Assembly (NCBI GenBank): GCA_028015205.1
Contig: CM051520.1
Location: 34,835,528 to 34,899,527 of the forward strand
DNA length: 64,000 bases
From: Mytilisepta virgata
Lineage: Eukaryota > Mollusca > Bivalvia > Mytilida > Mytilidae
Direction: 5' to 3'
Translations under genes and position numbers: made by a program
Shown here: piece after piece, positions 35,810 to 48,195 of the stretch
Position numbering within the stretch: the first letter of the stretch is position 1
Layout of the letters: each line of letters opens with the position of its first letter
Notes under the pieces: model-generated
Seen by the model: the letters and a program-made list of their open reading frames with translations, nothing else
What the model was told of the DNA's origin: nothing
Databases searched by the model: none

Positions 35810-36299
35810 GACTTTCCGCTAAAGTCCACAAAATGACCTCCGCTAAAGTCCACAAAAAAAGCCGTTAAAGTCCACAAGAACAAGTTCCGCTAAAGTCCAC
35901 AAAAAAACGCCGTTAAAGTCCACACAGCTCTTTTCTTTGTTATTGAAAAAATAATTCTTTTCTTTTTATCCCGGTATTATAGTAAAAAGCATGGACTTTT
36001 GTTCTTGGCAGTTTTTTCTTATCGATCTGATTTATATATTTAATAAATGAAGATTACATGTATCTGCAGAAGATTTTGATCCTCATAATTTGATCTATCA
36101 TGTATTGTGAATTTTTGTGAATCAACATTTATGATTTTGAAAAAGAGCAGTCTAATGTCGCTACAAGGCAGCACTCGCACCCGTAAAGTGGAAAGGAATT
36201 AATATAAGTAGCAAACTTGTTTTTCAATCCACTATGAATAAATTTGTATAAACTACCATTTATGAAAAGTTATCTGGTTCTATCTATAAACATAAGATC

Positions 36300-37090
36300 G
36301 AAACCCATTCAGTTTCTGTCATGCTTCCCAGCAGCAAAAACGGTCCATAAGCCTCAAAGATAGACTTCAAACCATAATGTTCACGTTTGAAATCACAATG
36401 ATAATAAATTTTAAAATTCCACAATTGCAGAATAATTGCCAATGTGACAGCTCTCCACAAGAGACCATAATGACAAAGGAATTAACTTTCGTGATGGTGC
36501 TAACTATAGGCCACAGTACGGCCTTCAACAATACACAAACCCATACCGCATAGTCAGATACCAAACGCCCCGAAATGACGATGTAAAACAATTCAAACGA
36601 GAAAACTAACAGCCTTATTCATGTACAAAAAATGGACGAAAAAAAAAACAAAATTTTAATATGAAACACGTAAACAAACGACAACCACTGAATTACAGGC
36701 TTGGGACAGGCACATACATACAGATTAAAGATGTTGGCGGGATCCTAACCCTACACCAATCTGGGACAGTGGTATAACAGAACAACATGAGAACGAACTA
36801 TAAAAATCAGTTGAAAAACGCTTAACTCATCAGATGGACGAAAATACATTGCAAGTGGACGTGGCCGGGTATTTGCACATCCCAACAACAATGGACGTGG
36901 CCGGGTATTTGCACATCCCAACAACAAAAGGACGTTGGGTACAGATCAGAGAGATCCGAACTCGCAGTTAACTGACAGCTAGTCCAAAGCCACTAACAAC
37001 TACCAACTAATAAAAAAAACATGCATTTGAGATTAAATTATCAATCCGTAAACATCCAACATCCAATGGATTTAGTGTAAATACGTCATA
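36300..37090. repeat. Dispersed-repeat fragments inside the foldback element
   Basis: Contains segments I recall as common in mytilid DNA, e.g. GGCCACAGTACGGCCTTCAA, GGGACAGTGGTATAACAGAA and CTTAACTCATCAGATGGA. It also holds a 36-bp perfect tandem duplication (36856-36891 and 36892-36927, TGGACGTGGCCGGGTATTTG type). No intact reading frame. Confidence 0.55.
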
Positions 37091-37189
37091 GTCAGTCAAG
37101 ACAAAGTATTTGTAATGCTTATTTGTCCGTTTGTCGTGTTGTCAGTTGTTCATAAAATTATTTCTTTTTTAATATATAGTTTGGAGAAT

Positions 37190-37320
37190 TTCTCAGATAC
37201 TATAAAAAAGAATTGAAAACAACACGTTTAATAATTTCTTGCGTCCGAAGCGCTTTTCTGGATTTACCTTCATCAGGAACGCTCAAAGCCAAACATTTGA
37301 AATCCGAAGATGTATATAAG
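37190..37320. repeat. Dispersed repeat, CGTCCGAAGCGCTTTTCTGG module
   Basis: The segment TTCTTGCGTCCGAAGCGC, TTACCTTCATCAGGAACGC and CATTTGAAATCCGAAGATG is familiar as a dispersed module in mussel sequences. Class not known. Confidence 0.45.
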
Positions 37321-38288
37321 TGGTAGTAAAGTCATGTATACATGGTATGCATGATTGTCTGCCTGGACGGTGTCATCTTTCTTTGACCTTTTTAATTTGT
37401 CACAGGTGTTTTTTTCGTGATGGTGCTTGCTTCTGAGATACTTTAAACAAGAAGTTTACTTAAATTGATGTATGGAATTAATTTTATGCGGCCTCCATAT
37501 CTGTCTGAAAAGATTTATCTAACCTTGACTTCATGCAAATTGATAATTGAAATGTTAATTTGTTGAAATGCTTGAAGTAAAATCTCTCTGTTTGAAATTC
37601 AATAATAAACACTAAGTCTAACACATGCAAAACATTAAGTGTGTTAAGTCTTGTTATAATACGTTCAATATACAGATTCCTCAGGACGTTATTCCGATAG
37701 CAATAATCAATACAAAAGTATTTGATCTAGAATTGTCTCATTCACACTCAGTCTACATCTCTGATTTACACCTGTTGCAGGTACATTGGGTCAAGAAGAT
37801 GTTACTGTTCACCCCTTTTAATTTTTCCGAGGCAATACTGTTTAAAAAATTCTAATTGGAAGTTATTTTTTATATAGATAACTTCTAACTATCTATTCCG
37901 TGCCATCTTAAGTCAAAATTTTAGCTTTTTTTTGTTATGTTGGCAAACTATATTAAGGGGAGGGCATGATACATCACCATGACCCAATCTTCCTATGCTT
38001 ATGTTAAGTAACAATTTAATTAAATCTAAAAAATCTTCTTCATACATTCTTTGTCGAATTTGTTGTATTGGCATGTCTTTCAACAGCAACATCAAAAAAA
38101 TGTGTGGACTTTAACGTGTTTTTTTGTGGACTTTAGCGGAACTTGTTCTTGTGGACTTTAACGGCGTTTTTTTGTGGACTTTAGCGGAAAGTTTGTGGAC
38201 TTTAGCGGCGTTATGGACTTTAGCGGAAATTTGTTGTGGACTTTAGCGGTGTTGTGGACTTTAGAGGAATTGTGGACTTTAACGGTGC

Positions 38289-39869
38289 CACAGATGGTAA
38301 TAAGAAATGTAGATGCCAGAGTGCTTACAAAATCAATTTTCCATATTTTTACTATTCAAAGGGGAAAAACTCTAAGCGAATATATATAATCTCATCCGAG
38401 AGAATTCTAATCTGAATCTTTGCCATAAATTTAAATAAAATCTATCAAGAAATGTAGACGTGAGAGCGCTTACAAATACAATTTTTTAACTGTTAAGAGC
38501 AATAACTGTAAGAAAATCAATCTGTCAGAGCTGCTCTTCGAACTTGTCCGAGGAAATACTGATTTTAAATCTGGTAAGAAATGAGCGACGGACATACAGA
38601 CATCAGCATCTCCATTCTGCCGCTCGATGTGGAGGCGGGGTACTATAATCGGCGAAACATGCACATACCATGCCCTCAAATTGGTATCTTCAAATATGTA
38701 TAATTGCAAGGTGCGATCCTAGGACAAAATTCAAGATGACGCACAACAGATGGCTTATTTATGGATCATGCACATCTCAAATTGCAAATCAAATGCTACT
38801 GAGGGCTATAAGTGAGTGATGTCTTCGATGATCCAGTTATTCAACCTAGATGTCCATCATAACTAAACTTAGTTTACGTAAGTTTCTATTGAAAGTCAGT
38901 TAAACAAAACTTGGAAGAATCTGACTTCAAAGATGTATTTGATGACCTAGCAACCAACAAAGACAGCTGCTATTTCTGAATATAATTAATTCCTCATTAG
39001 ATTTTCTCTTGTGAAAGGACCAAAAATTAGAGCCAAACTTTTTTTTTCTCAAGAAAGCCACAAATCACATATGGCACATTTCTTAATCAAATCTTATGAT
39101 CTTGCCAACCAAATGAAAGCTAGCACACAAGTGAAAACTTCCTGTTTAAAATTCTGAGCAAATCAAATCAAATACCTAGGTGTTGTCTTTTAGAATCCAG
39201 CCCAAGAACAGAGATGGCCCTAGTTTCAGCTATATTTTAACATAGGTCCCAATATGAATATTTATGAAAAGATCTTAATGTCTGAAAACATTTATGCAAA
39301 TTGGACTATTTTTAGCACGCATTTTTAGGTGGTTCTCGTCCAAATTATATCTGATGAAACCATATGCACCCCTTAAACTTAAACTAGAACTGAATATCAC
39401 AGAAGTATATGTGTGAAATGTTCAGATCAAATCTTCCTAAAACCTACAGAATCAAAGTATATATAATTGTCTTAGGATGGAATAGTTGCTCCCATTTAAT
39501 ATGTCAATATCAGAGGAGAAAATGAACCCTGGATTGTACTAGACCAAGACGATTAGCTTCATTTTAACATGTAGGTCATGAGGTGACAGTCCACAAGAAG
39601 ACATGTCAGCCCTACAAAACATATTATTCTGCCAGTCTTTGCTCTTAATACCAGATTCCGTTTGATGATTTTTTTTAATAAAATTTCTATACGTTCCTAG
39701 GAAAAAGCCTGAAGATATCATTTATTTTCACCTCAGATATACACCAATATACATCGGTCTTCTGGTTGCTTTCACAGATCATATGAGTCAGCTGGTTCTT
39801 CCAAAATATTCCATATGACCTGGTGTAACAATCAGGATGCCTGCCACAGCCAAACTTTGCTTAAACATC
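38289..39869. other. Mosaic repeat region, no gene
   Basis: Holds degraded copies of the 34885-35000 module and a GTAGACGTGAGAGCGCTTAC motif (38455) that recurs at 54005. The remainder looks like eroded R1 body sequence (phrases like TCTGAAAACATTTATGC and GGTGGTTCTCGTCC). No exon supported. Confidence 0.4.
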
Positions 39870-39872
39870 TTA

Positions 39873-40167
39873 GGCCAGACCAAATCGATCTTTAGTTCTG
39901 TTAAGAAAACCCTTCCCCCTTTCATTTTGCAAAAATTTTGAACATTATCCCAAATTCTTCATTTTTCAGGAAATTAAAATATAGAGTTTGCACGATCCTA
40001 AAACTGTAAGAATTTCGATTTTTCGCCATATTTGCGATATAGTTTAGTCAGAAAAAAGTGTGCTGCACGTAAATTTGATCCTTGCTCGAAAAAACTAGTT
40101 TTGATCGCTGGCAGCCATTTTTGCCATCCAAAAGTCCAAAGAACTAAAATCCTATTTTGGTCTGGCC
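39873..40167. mobile_element. TTA-flanked MITE, GGCCAGACCAAA family
   Basis: Ends GGCCAGACCAAA with inner TTTAGTTCT, matched inverted by AGAACTAAA and TTTGGTCTGGCC, flanked by TTA at 39870-39872 and 40168-40170. 295 bp, no open frame. A PIF/Harbinger-type MITE by target site (inference); a degraded right end may exist at 15700-15753. Confidence 0.8.
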
Positions 40168-40389
40168 TTAATCTATATTTAATTGAAAGCTAACTTTAGA
40201 GAACTTTCAGAAATCCTTGACTTCTTCCCTCATAGCACAATCCTACTTGATTTCAATTAAGCAACTTCCTAAAATTTTCTTCACTAGGAAAGTTCTCTTT
40301 AAGGGATACAGTAAGGATCTACCATATACATTTCATGAAATTTAGACACAAGTGTCTCCTTGCTATTTTAATTTTCAGATATCAAAAGA

Positions 40390-41200
40390 AACTAGAGGGT
40401 CTTAAGAGCCTGTATCGCTTACCTGGATTTAAACTTGTCCTCCTTGAGCAGGACTAAAATAAGTATAGCAGTCAATTTGGCTGGTTTTCCAATGGGTCTT
40501 ATGTTAAACTAAGTTCGGCTGTGGTGGCCATCTTCACTGACAGTCGGTGCCATCGGACAAAATTCTGAAAGATAACAATCTAAGGACTTTTACTGCCAAG
40601 TCTGGTTCTTATTGGCCTTGTGGTTTCAGACAAGAAGATTTTTAAACGAATTTTCCCTTAGGTTCCTATGTTAAAATAAGTTCGGCTGTGCTAGCCATCT
40701 TGATTGACAGTCCGGGTCATCGGACACAATTCTGAAAAAAGACCATCCAAGGACAATTACTGCCAAGTTTAGTTCCAATTGGTTCAGTAGTTTCAGACAA
40801 GAAGATTTTTAAATGAATTTTCCAATAAGTCCTATGTTAAACTAAGTTTGGCTGTGGCGGCTATATCTTGGTTGACAGTCTGGTTCATTGGACATATTTC
40901 TGAAAGAGAACCTCCTAAGGACAATTCCTGCCAAGTGTGGTTCCAATTGGCCATGCAGTTTAATAAAAGATGGTTTTTCAAATTTATCCCCCCTTTTTCA
41001 TAACCATTTCCGTTGGAAGTTGGGGATGCCGGACAAACGTCTGGAAGGGGGGCACCCAAGGACTATTCCAACAAAGTTTGGTACAATTAAATATTGGTCA
41101 AGTGGTTTTAGATATCTTTAAAGAAAAGTATACGCCGGACGACGACGGACGCCAAGTGATGACAATAGCTCACTGGCGTTTCGGGCCAGGTGAGCTAAAA
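40390..41200 (+). repeat. Complete R1 repeat copy
   Basis: Head AGAGGGTCTTAAGAGCCTGT and ATCGCTTACCTGG at 40394-40426. Three to four units with TCAGACAAGAAGATTTTTAA and GTTCGGCTGTGGTGGCCAT. Tail GACGACGGACGCCAAGTGAT, GACAATAGCTCACTGG and GGGCCAGGTGAGCTAAAA to 41200. Confidence 0.75.
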
Positions 41201-41383
41201 AGTAACTTCATGATATAACTTTCGAGTTATATTGGGTTGAATTTTTAGGCATTTTGATCAGAAATCGCACTGTATTTTAATGTTTGTGTCGTTCACAAAA
41301 CCTTTGTATAACTTTACAAGGAAGTAATATTTTTTCTCGCGATTTTTTTTAAAGGTTCCTCTTTGTAGGATTGTGCTAAAATA

Positions 41384-42659
41384 AAACAAGAGGCTCACCA
41401 GAGCCTGTATCGCTCACCTGGAGTCTGGTTTTCATTGGACAATTAATCAACTATTTGACCAAGTTTGTTGCAATTGGTTCAATTGTTCAGGGAAAATTTG
41501 TTGAAGATTTATTTTTTAATGTTAAAATATGTTCCTTGATGGTGGTAGTCCTGGCAGGAAGTTGATAAAATTGACCAGGAATAAGAGTGAACCTTAAATA
41601 AATGTAACAGAATCTGACCTCAAATTACACAAACCAATATCTCCTAAATAGAATTTGGGATTCCCTTCAAAATTTCAGGGTAGGTAGATCTCAACATGGC
41701 AAACATTTTTCAATTTACATTTCACTTCTATCTCAAATAGTTTTGGAGATAAATAACGAAAAATGTTAAATTTTGAAAATTTGACGAAAAAAGGGCAATA
41801 ACTCCTAAATTGGTTTTGGGTTTTCATTCAAAATTTCAGGTTAGGTAGATCTTGTCGTGCTGATCAATTTTACCCCATGTCAGATTTTTGATATCTGTAA
41901 CGGTTTTTAAGTTATAAGCCAAAAACAACACATCCACCCCTATATTCTATTTTTAGCTACGACAGCCATGTTTTATGTCAGATCAAAATAAATTGAGGAT
42001 TGTTTGTAGAGGACATGTCATATATCATTCCTATTACGTTTCAAACCAATCGGCTCAGCGGTTTCAGAGGAGAAGATTTTTGAATGAAAAAATTTTGAAA
42101 ATTTGACAAAAAAAGGGCAACAACTCCTAAATGGGTTTTGGGATTTCCTTTAAAATTTCAGGGTAGGTTGATCTCAATATGGCAAACATTTTTCAAATTT
42201 ACATTTCACTTCTATCTCAAATAGTTTTGGAGATAAATGATGAAAAATGTTAAAATTTTGAAAATTTGACGAAAAAATAGGCAATAACTCCTAAATGGGT
42301 TTTGGAATTTCCTTCAAAATTTCAGGGTAGGTAGATCTCGTCATGCTGATCAATTTTACCCATAGTCAGATTTTTGATATCTGTAACGGTTTTTAAGTTC
42401 TAAGCCAAAAACAACACATCCACCCCTATATTCTATTTTTAGCTATGACAGCCATGTTTTATGTCAGATCAAAATAAATTGAGGATCGTTTGTAGAGGAC
42501 ATGTCATAGATCATTCCTGTTAAGTTTCATACCAATCGGCCTAGCGGTTTCTGAGGAGAAGATTTTTGAATGAAAAGTTTACGACGGACGGACGGACGGA
42601 CGGACAGACGAAAAGTGATGGCCAAAGCTCACCCTGGCATAGCCATGTGAGCTAAAAAA
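41384..42659 (+). repeat. Complete R1 repeat copy with internal ~560-bp duplication
   Basis: Head AAACAAGAGGCTCACCAGAG and CCTGTATCGCTCACCTGG. The body is duplicated: GGGTAGGTAGATCTC, ACAACACATCCACCCCTATA and GCTACGACAGCCATGTTTTA appear at about 41680-42010 and again at 42150-42500. Tail (ACGG)n, AAAGTGATGGCCAAAGCTCA and GTGAGCTAAAAA to 42659. Confidence 0.75.
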
Positions 42660-42719
42660 CGAAACGAAACACAAAACCCCTCTTTGTATGGGCAATATAA
42701 TTCATTCATATTAACTAAA

Positions 42720-44620
42720 TATTAGACATTTTCGAACACTATATAAACAAGGGTGGACTCACTAAATGTCTCGCCTGAGTACCCACATGGCACATAATAA
42801 ATATTATCTGATACCCGACATTGCAAGTCAAAGGAAAATGTATTAAAAGAAATGGTTATAGTCGGGCAAGATTTGTTTGAAAAATTTCATGCATGTCATT
42901 CAAGCCTAAAACTGTGTCCTGGGTCAGCTGATAGGTCTCGGACTCGTACATACGTACCCACAAAAAACTATCTATAGACCAAAAATGGTGGGTCTACATA
43001 CATTTATAACATTTGTTTAGAAATGGACTTATTCGTAAAAAGGGGGTGAGTATTAATCACTCAAGCCTAAAATTGTGGTCAAGGTCAGGGGACAGACTGA
43101 CACCTACATATACTTCCCAAGAAGTATCTGTACTACAGACCATCTTTAAAGAAAAGTTTAACAGCTGTATTACAGCTATATATAAATGGTCTTAATCATG
43201 AAACTATGTCTCAAGTGTGAAATTCAGGTCAAGGTCTCATACAGCCATGTACCCACAAAGGAATATCTATAGACCAAAATACGAATGGTCTATGTATTGC
43301 AGTTCCTGAGAAATGGACATTATCCCAAAACGTGAAACAAATCACTTAAAGCGTTATGTACCCACTAAGAACTATCAACCAAAGCTGAGAAATCATTAAA
43401 ATTGAAATTAAGTCACTCAAGCATGAAATTAAGGTCAAGGTAAGCTGACAGGTGTTAGACTGGTATGTATACCAAATATGATGATAGAATAGAGAATGGA
43501 AACGAGGAATGTGTCAAAGAGACAACAACCTGACCAAAGACCAGAAAACGGCCCAAGGCCACCAATGCAACGAGTCTTCAATGCAGCAAGAAAATCCCGC
43601 ACCTGGGGCTGGCTTCAGCTGGCCCTTAAACAATAATACATACTAGAAATGGATGCTACACTTAACTCCGAAACATACATATTAACCAAATTTAAAAAAA
43701 ACACACAAGAATAACAAAGGCCAGATGTTCCTGAGTTAAGACAGGTGCAAAAATGAGAGGGTTAAACATGCTTTGTGAGATATCAACCCTCCACCTATAC
43801 CTCTAGCCAATGTGGAATAAACAAACACACAGTAAAAATATTAGGTATTAAAATTGCTGAGAAATTACCTTAATCTTGATAATATAACACAAGTCACTCA
43901 ACCATGAAACTGAGGTCAATCCACAGACAAGCAGTGGACTGGCATGTACCCACTAAGAACTATCTATTGACCAGATATAGTGAGGTATTACAGTTGCTAA
44001 ATTGATTTGATCACAAAAATGTGACACAGGTCACTCAACCATGAAATTGAGGTCAAGGTGAAAAGGCAGTTGTCATACCAACATGTACCGACTATGAAAT
44101 ATGGTGGGTCTAGGTAGTACAATTGCTGAGAATTGGACTAAATCTTGAAAATTTGACAAAGTCCCTCAAGCATAAAATTGAGGTCAACTTCCGGAAACCC
44201 TTGTCAGACTGGCATGTACCTACAAAGAACTATCTATAGACCAAATAAGGTGGGTCTAGGTATTAGTTGTTGAAAAATGGACTTAATCACGAAATTGTAT
44301 GCAAGTCACTCAACCATGAAATTGAGGTCAAGGCCCAGAGACAAGGGTCAAACTGGCATGTGCCCACCAAGAACTATCAATAGACCAAATACAGTGGGTC
44401 TAGATATTACAGTTTCTGAGAAATTAACTTAATCACGAAATTGTAACACAAGTCACTCAACCATGAAATTGAGGTCAAGGTCCAGATCCAGTGTCAGACT
44501 AATATGTACCCACTAAGAGTCTTTTGACCAAATACAATGGGTCTAGGTATTATAGTTCCTGAGAAATAGACGGACTTACCACAAGAATGTGACAAAGACA
44601 AAAGTGAAACGATCTCAAAG
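42720..44620 (+). repeat. Degenerate tandem array, ~150-bp units with GAGGTCAAGGTC
   Basis: Ten or more diverged units of the form CACTCAACCATGAAATTGAG, GTCAAGGTC, GGCATGTACCCAC, AAGAACTATCTATAGACCAA and GTGGGTCTAGGTATTACAGT. It shares the CCATGAAA.TGAGGTCAAGG core with the sharper array at 45410-46734, so both probably descend from one unit. Interrupted by the insertion at 43470-43860. Confidence 0.75.
43470..43860. mobile_element. Insertion of a dispersed repeat within the tandem array
   Basis: The unit phrase ACCAAATAT.GTGGGTCTAGGTATTA is interrupted after ACCAAATATG and resumes as TAGGTATTAAAATTGCTGAG. The insert contains GAATGTGTCAAAGAGACAAC, AAAACGGCCCAAGGCCACCA and GGGGCTGGCTTCAGCTGGCC, a segment remembered from many mussel UTRs. 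Ends were not resolved. Confidence 0.55.
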
Positions 44621-45405
44621 ATCATTAATAAGGACTTCAAACCTTTTAGTCTAATTTCAGGAGAAAGATATATTAACTGTATATATTCTTGAAGCCCCTT
44701 TTCGACCAGATGTGTTCGTGATAAGCAAATAAGCTGAAAAATTGATCCTTTTATTTTATACTTAATTTTGTTTTTTTTTCTATCTCTTTGTTTTGCTTAT
44801 TTACCTTTAATCCATCAGACAGCTAACTCACACTTAAATAGCTATTCCTGTTGTGTGTTTTAAAATTGAAATAAAATCAAGTTTTAACATTTATTTTCAA
44901 ATTGTACAATTTCTAAAATTGCTCATATAAAAACATTTTCAGTGGAACAGTGGTCACCTAAATAAGCTAGAGGTACTGTTATCAAAGCTCACAAAATGAT
45001 TCCCAGCCGCTTGGAACATACATGTTTTGGAAAAAGAACCCCCAAAAATGATTTTGACCAATAAACAAAATAGGAGGTGCACAATGGCATTAATATGATT
45101 AAGAATCTGAGAAAGATTCATCAAATTATAATAAGTGGTTTAGGAGTTGCAGCTACAAAATAGGTAGTCAGACAGAAGAAATCGATGTTTTGATAAGTCC
45201 TTGTTTTGGAAAAAGAAACCCCAAAAATGGTTTTGACCAATAAACAAAATATGAGGTGCACAATGGTATTATATGGTTAAGAATCTGAGAAAATTTCATC
45301 AAAGTATGATTAGTAGTTAAGCAGGAGTTGCAGATACACAAGAGTGGACACACAAAAATGTCTCGCTTGTCGTGTATTTCTAATGAAAGTAAATGCTATC
45401 AGACA
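44621..45405. repeat. Intergenic with a ~180-bp tandem duplication
   Basis: AAAAAGAA(C/A)CCCCAAAAATG, TTTTGACCAATAAACAAAAT and GAGGTGCACAATGG occur at about 45035-45160 and again at 45210-45335, each followed by a TTCATCAAA...GAGTTGCAG segment. The rest has no recognised feature. Confidence 0.6.
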
Positions 45406-45409
45406 CATT

Positions 45410-46734
45410 GCATACAGTATTCGAAAAACAAGCCAAAACACAAAAACTTAACTATAACCATTGAACCATGAAAATGAGGTCAAGGTCAGATGACACCTGC
45501 CAGTTGGACATGTACACCTTACAATTCTTCCATACACCAATATAGTAGACCTATTGCATACAGTATTCGAAAAAACAGGCCAGAACACAAAAACTTAACT
45601 ATAACCACTGAACCATGAAAATGAGGTCAAGGTCAGATGACACCTGCCAGTTGGACATGTACACCTTACAATCTTTCCATACACCAAATATAGTAGACTT
45701 ATTGCATACAGTATTCGAAAAACAGGTCAAAACACAAAAACTTAACTATAACCACTGAACCATGAAAATGAGGTCAGGATCAGATGACACCTGCCAGTTG
45801 GACATGTACACCTTACAATCTTTCCATACACCAAATATAGTAGACTTATTGCATACAGTATTCGAAAAACAGGTCAAAACACAAAAACTTAACTATAACC
45901 ACTGAACCATGAAAATGAGGTCAAGGTCAGATGACTCCTGCCAGTTGGACATGTACACCTTACAATCCTTCCATACACCAAATATAGTCGACCTATTGCA
46001 TATAGTATTTCGAAACACAGGTCAAAACACAAAAACTTAACTATAACCACTGAACCATGAAAATGAGGTCAAGATCAGATGACACCTGCCAGTTGGACAT
46101 GTACACCTTTAAATCCTTCCATACACCAAATATAGTAGACCTATTGAATACAGTATTCGAAAAACAGGTCAAAACACAAAAACTTAACTATAACCACTGA
46201 ACCATGAAAATGAGGTCAAGGTCAGATGACACCTGCCAGTTGGACATGTACACCTTACAATCCTTCCATACACTAACTATAGTAGACCTATTGCATGCAG
46301 TATTCGAAAAACAGGCCAAAACACAAAAACTTAACTATAACCACTGAACCATAAAAATGAGGTCAAGGTCAGATGACACCTGCCAGTTGGACATGTACAC
46401 CTTACAGTCCTTCCATACACCAAATATAGTAGACCTAGTGCATACAGTATTCGAAAAACAGGCCAAAACACAAAAACTTAACTATAACCACTGAACCATG
46501 AAAATGAGGTCAAGCTCAGATGACACCTGCCAGATGGACATGTACACCTTACAATCCTTCCATATACCAAATATAATAGACCTAGTGCACACAGTATTCG
46601 AAAAACAGGCCAAAACACAAAAACTTAACTATAAGCACTGAACCATGAAAATGAGGTCAAGGTTAGATGACACCTGCCAGTTGGACATGTACACCTTACA
46701 ATCCTTCCATACGCCAAATATACTAGACCTATTG
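45410..46734 (+). repeat. Satellite-like array: nine 147-bp monomers
   Basis: The marker GCATACAGTATTCGAAAAAC (with small variation) starts at 45410, 45556, 45704, 45851, 45998, 46146, 46293, 46440, 46587 and 46734, so periods are 146-148 bp. Each monomer carries AACCATGAAAATGAGGTCAA, GGTCAGATGACACCTGCCAG and TTGGACATGTACACC. Variation is low, a few substitutions per monomer. No open frame runs through. Confidence 0.95.
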
Positions 46735-47156
46735 CTTATAGTATCCGAGATATGGACTTGACCACCAAAACTTAACCTTGTTCACTGATCCTTGAAATTG
46801 GGTCGAGGTCAATTGAAAACTGTCTGACGGGGATGAGGACCTTGTAAGGTACGCACATACCAAATATAGTTATCCTATTACTCATAATAAGAGAGAAATT
46901 AACATTACAAAAAATCTTAATTTTTTTTTCAAGTAGTCACTGAACCATGGAAATGAGGTCAAGGATAATGTACATATGACAGACGGAAACTTCGTAACAT
47001 AAGGCATCTATATACAAAGTATAAAGCATCCAGGTCTTCCACCTTCTAAAATATAAAGCTTTTAAGAAGTGAGTTAACGCCGCCGCCGCCGCCGCCGCCG
47101 CCGGATCACTATCCCTATGTCGAGCTTTCTGCGACTAAAGTCGCAGGCTCGACAAA
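46735..47156 (+). repeat. Diverged array end and terminal module with (CCG)n
   Basis: Two diverged monomers (GAAATTGGGTCGAGGTCAAT; CCATGGAAATGAGGTCAAGG) are followed by ATAAAGCTTTTAAGAAG, a (GCC)8-type run at 47080-47103, and a hairpin CTTTCTGCGACTAAAGTCGCAG ahead of GCTCGACAAAAA. That ending is recalled as a fixed terminus of this repeat in mussels. Confidence 0.7.
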
Positions 47157-47779
47157 AACCAGTTTGCACTAGGAACATTCAAACTATTGAAATTATCCAA
47201 AAAAAAAAATCGATTAAGTAAGGTAGTTAAAAACATCCAAAAAATAAAAAAAAAAATTTGTTATTTGAGAGATCATTGTTCCACTATGTACAACACAACC
47301 ACTACATCAACAGAATTCTAAAGATCTCTAAAAACTTAACATAACTTCCACCCATATTTATTAACAGTTTTTCAAGGACGCAAAAACATAATTTTCATTA
47401 GTCCGAGATTGCTCTGGCATCTGACAGCCTTTTTTGTGACATGCTGGGGCCAAGGGAGGTCAATATATAAAACAGGGAAATTTCCGACCATACTTGGGGC
47501 GGCAGTTTTTAGACTCGAAATCGTAATATAAAAAAAAATGTTTAATGACCATGATCCTTAAGCCTCCATATTGACTTGTACATGTAAATTATAGCGTCCT
47601 TAATCCAAATATATATGGTTGCTAGGGAATTTTTCATTGGTTACTATGGACATTTCCAATGACCTCGACTCTCCATTTTACTTGTACAGTAAATCTTAAT
47701 TTTTTTGAAGTTATGCATCTAAACATCTGTGACAATATGTCAGACCATTATTTTTAATGATAATTACTGTTTACATGTA
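47157..47779. other. Intergenic, nothing recognised
   Basis: AT-rich DNA with A runs; no gene, RNA gene or element boundary seen. Confidence 0.4.
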
Positions 47780-48195
47780 CATTATCTTTCAAGGGCACAA
47801 CTCCTATATTACTTAGTTGAACAATTTTGCTGTTTACAGTTTGTCTTTATCTCTAATAATATTCAAGATAATAACCTAAATCTGCAAAATTTCCTTAAAA
47901 TTAACAATTCAGGGGCAATAACCCCACAAAGGATTGATCGATTTGTCTGAAAATTTCATCGCAGGTAGATCTTGACCTGATCAACAATTTAAGCTCTGTA
48001 AGTTTTGCTCAAAATGCTTTTATTAGTTTTTGAGATACAATTTTTAAACTAGATTCCCTAAGGGACATCCAAGTGAAGTTTGAAAGTATTTGGCCCAGTA
48101 GTTTCAGAGGAGAAGATTTTTAAAATTGTTCACGACTACGGACAACAAGTGATGGCATAAGCTCACATGACCCTTTCGGCCAAGTGAGCTAAAAC
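47780..48195 (+). repeat. R1 repeat copy, tail and part of body
   Basis: Body phrases AGGGGCAATAACC, GCAGGTAGATCTTGACCTGA and TTTCAGAGGAGAAGATTTTT lead into the tail ACTACGGACAACAAGTGATG, AGCTCACATGACCC and GGCCAAGTGAGCTAAAAC. The head is absent. Confidence 0.7.

Larger units (their letters stand above)
35810..38288. mobile_element. Foldback element with mirrored TGTGGACTTTARCGG subrepeats
   Basis: The left end (35810-35925) has five CCG(C/T)TAAAGTCCACA units; the right end (38102-38288) has nine in the complementary sense. The inner five on the right mirror the left five exactly in variant order and spacers. The interior 2.2 kb carries dispersed-repeat fragments (36300-36860, 37190-37320) and no transposase. 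The outer boundary is not defined by a target duplication. Confidence 0.7.

Noticed and set aside
45410..46734. CRISPR-like array
   Set aside because: The whole 147-bp unit is repeated without unique spacers, in eukaryotic DNA.
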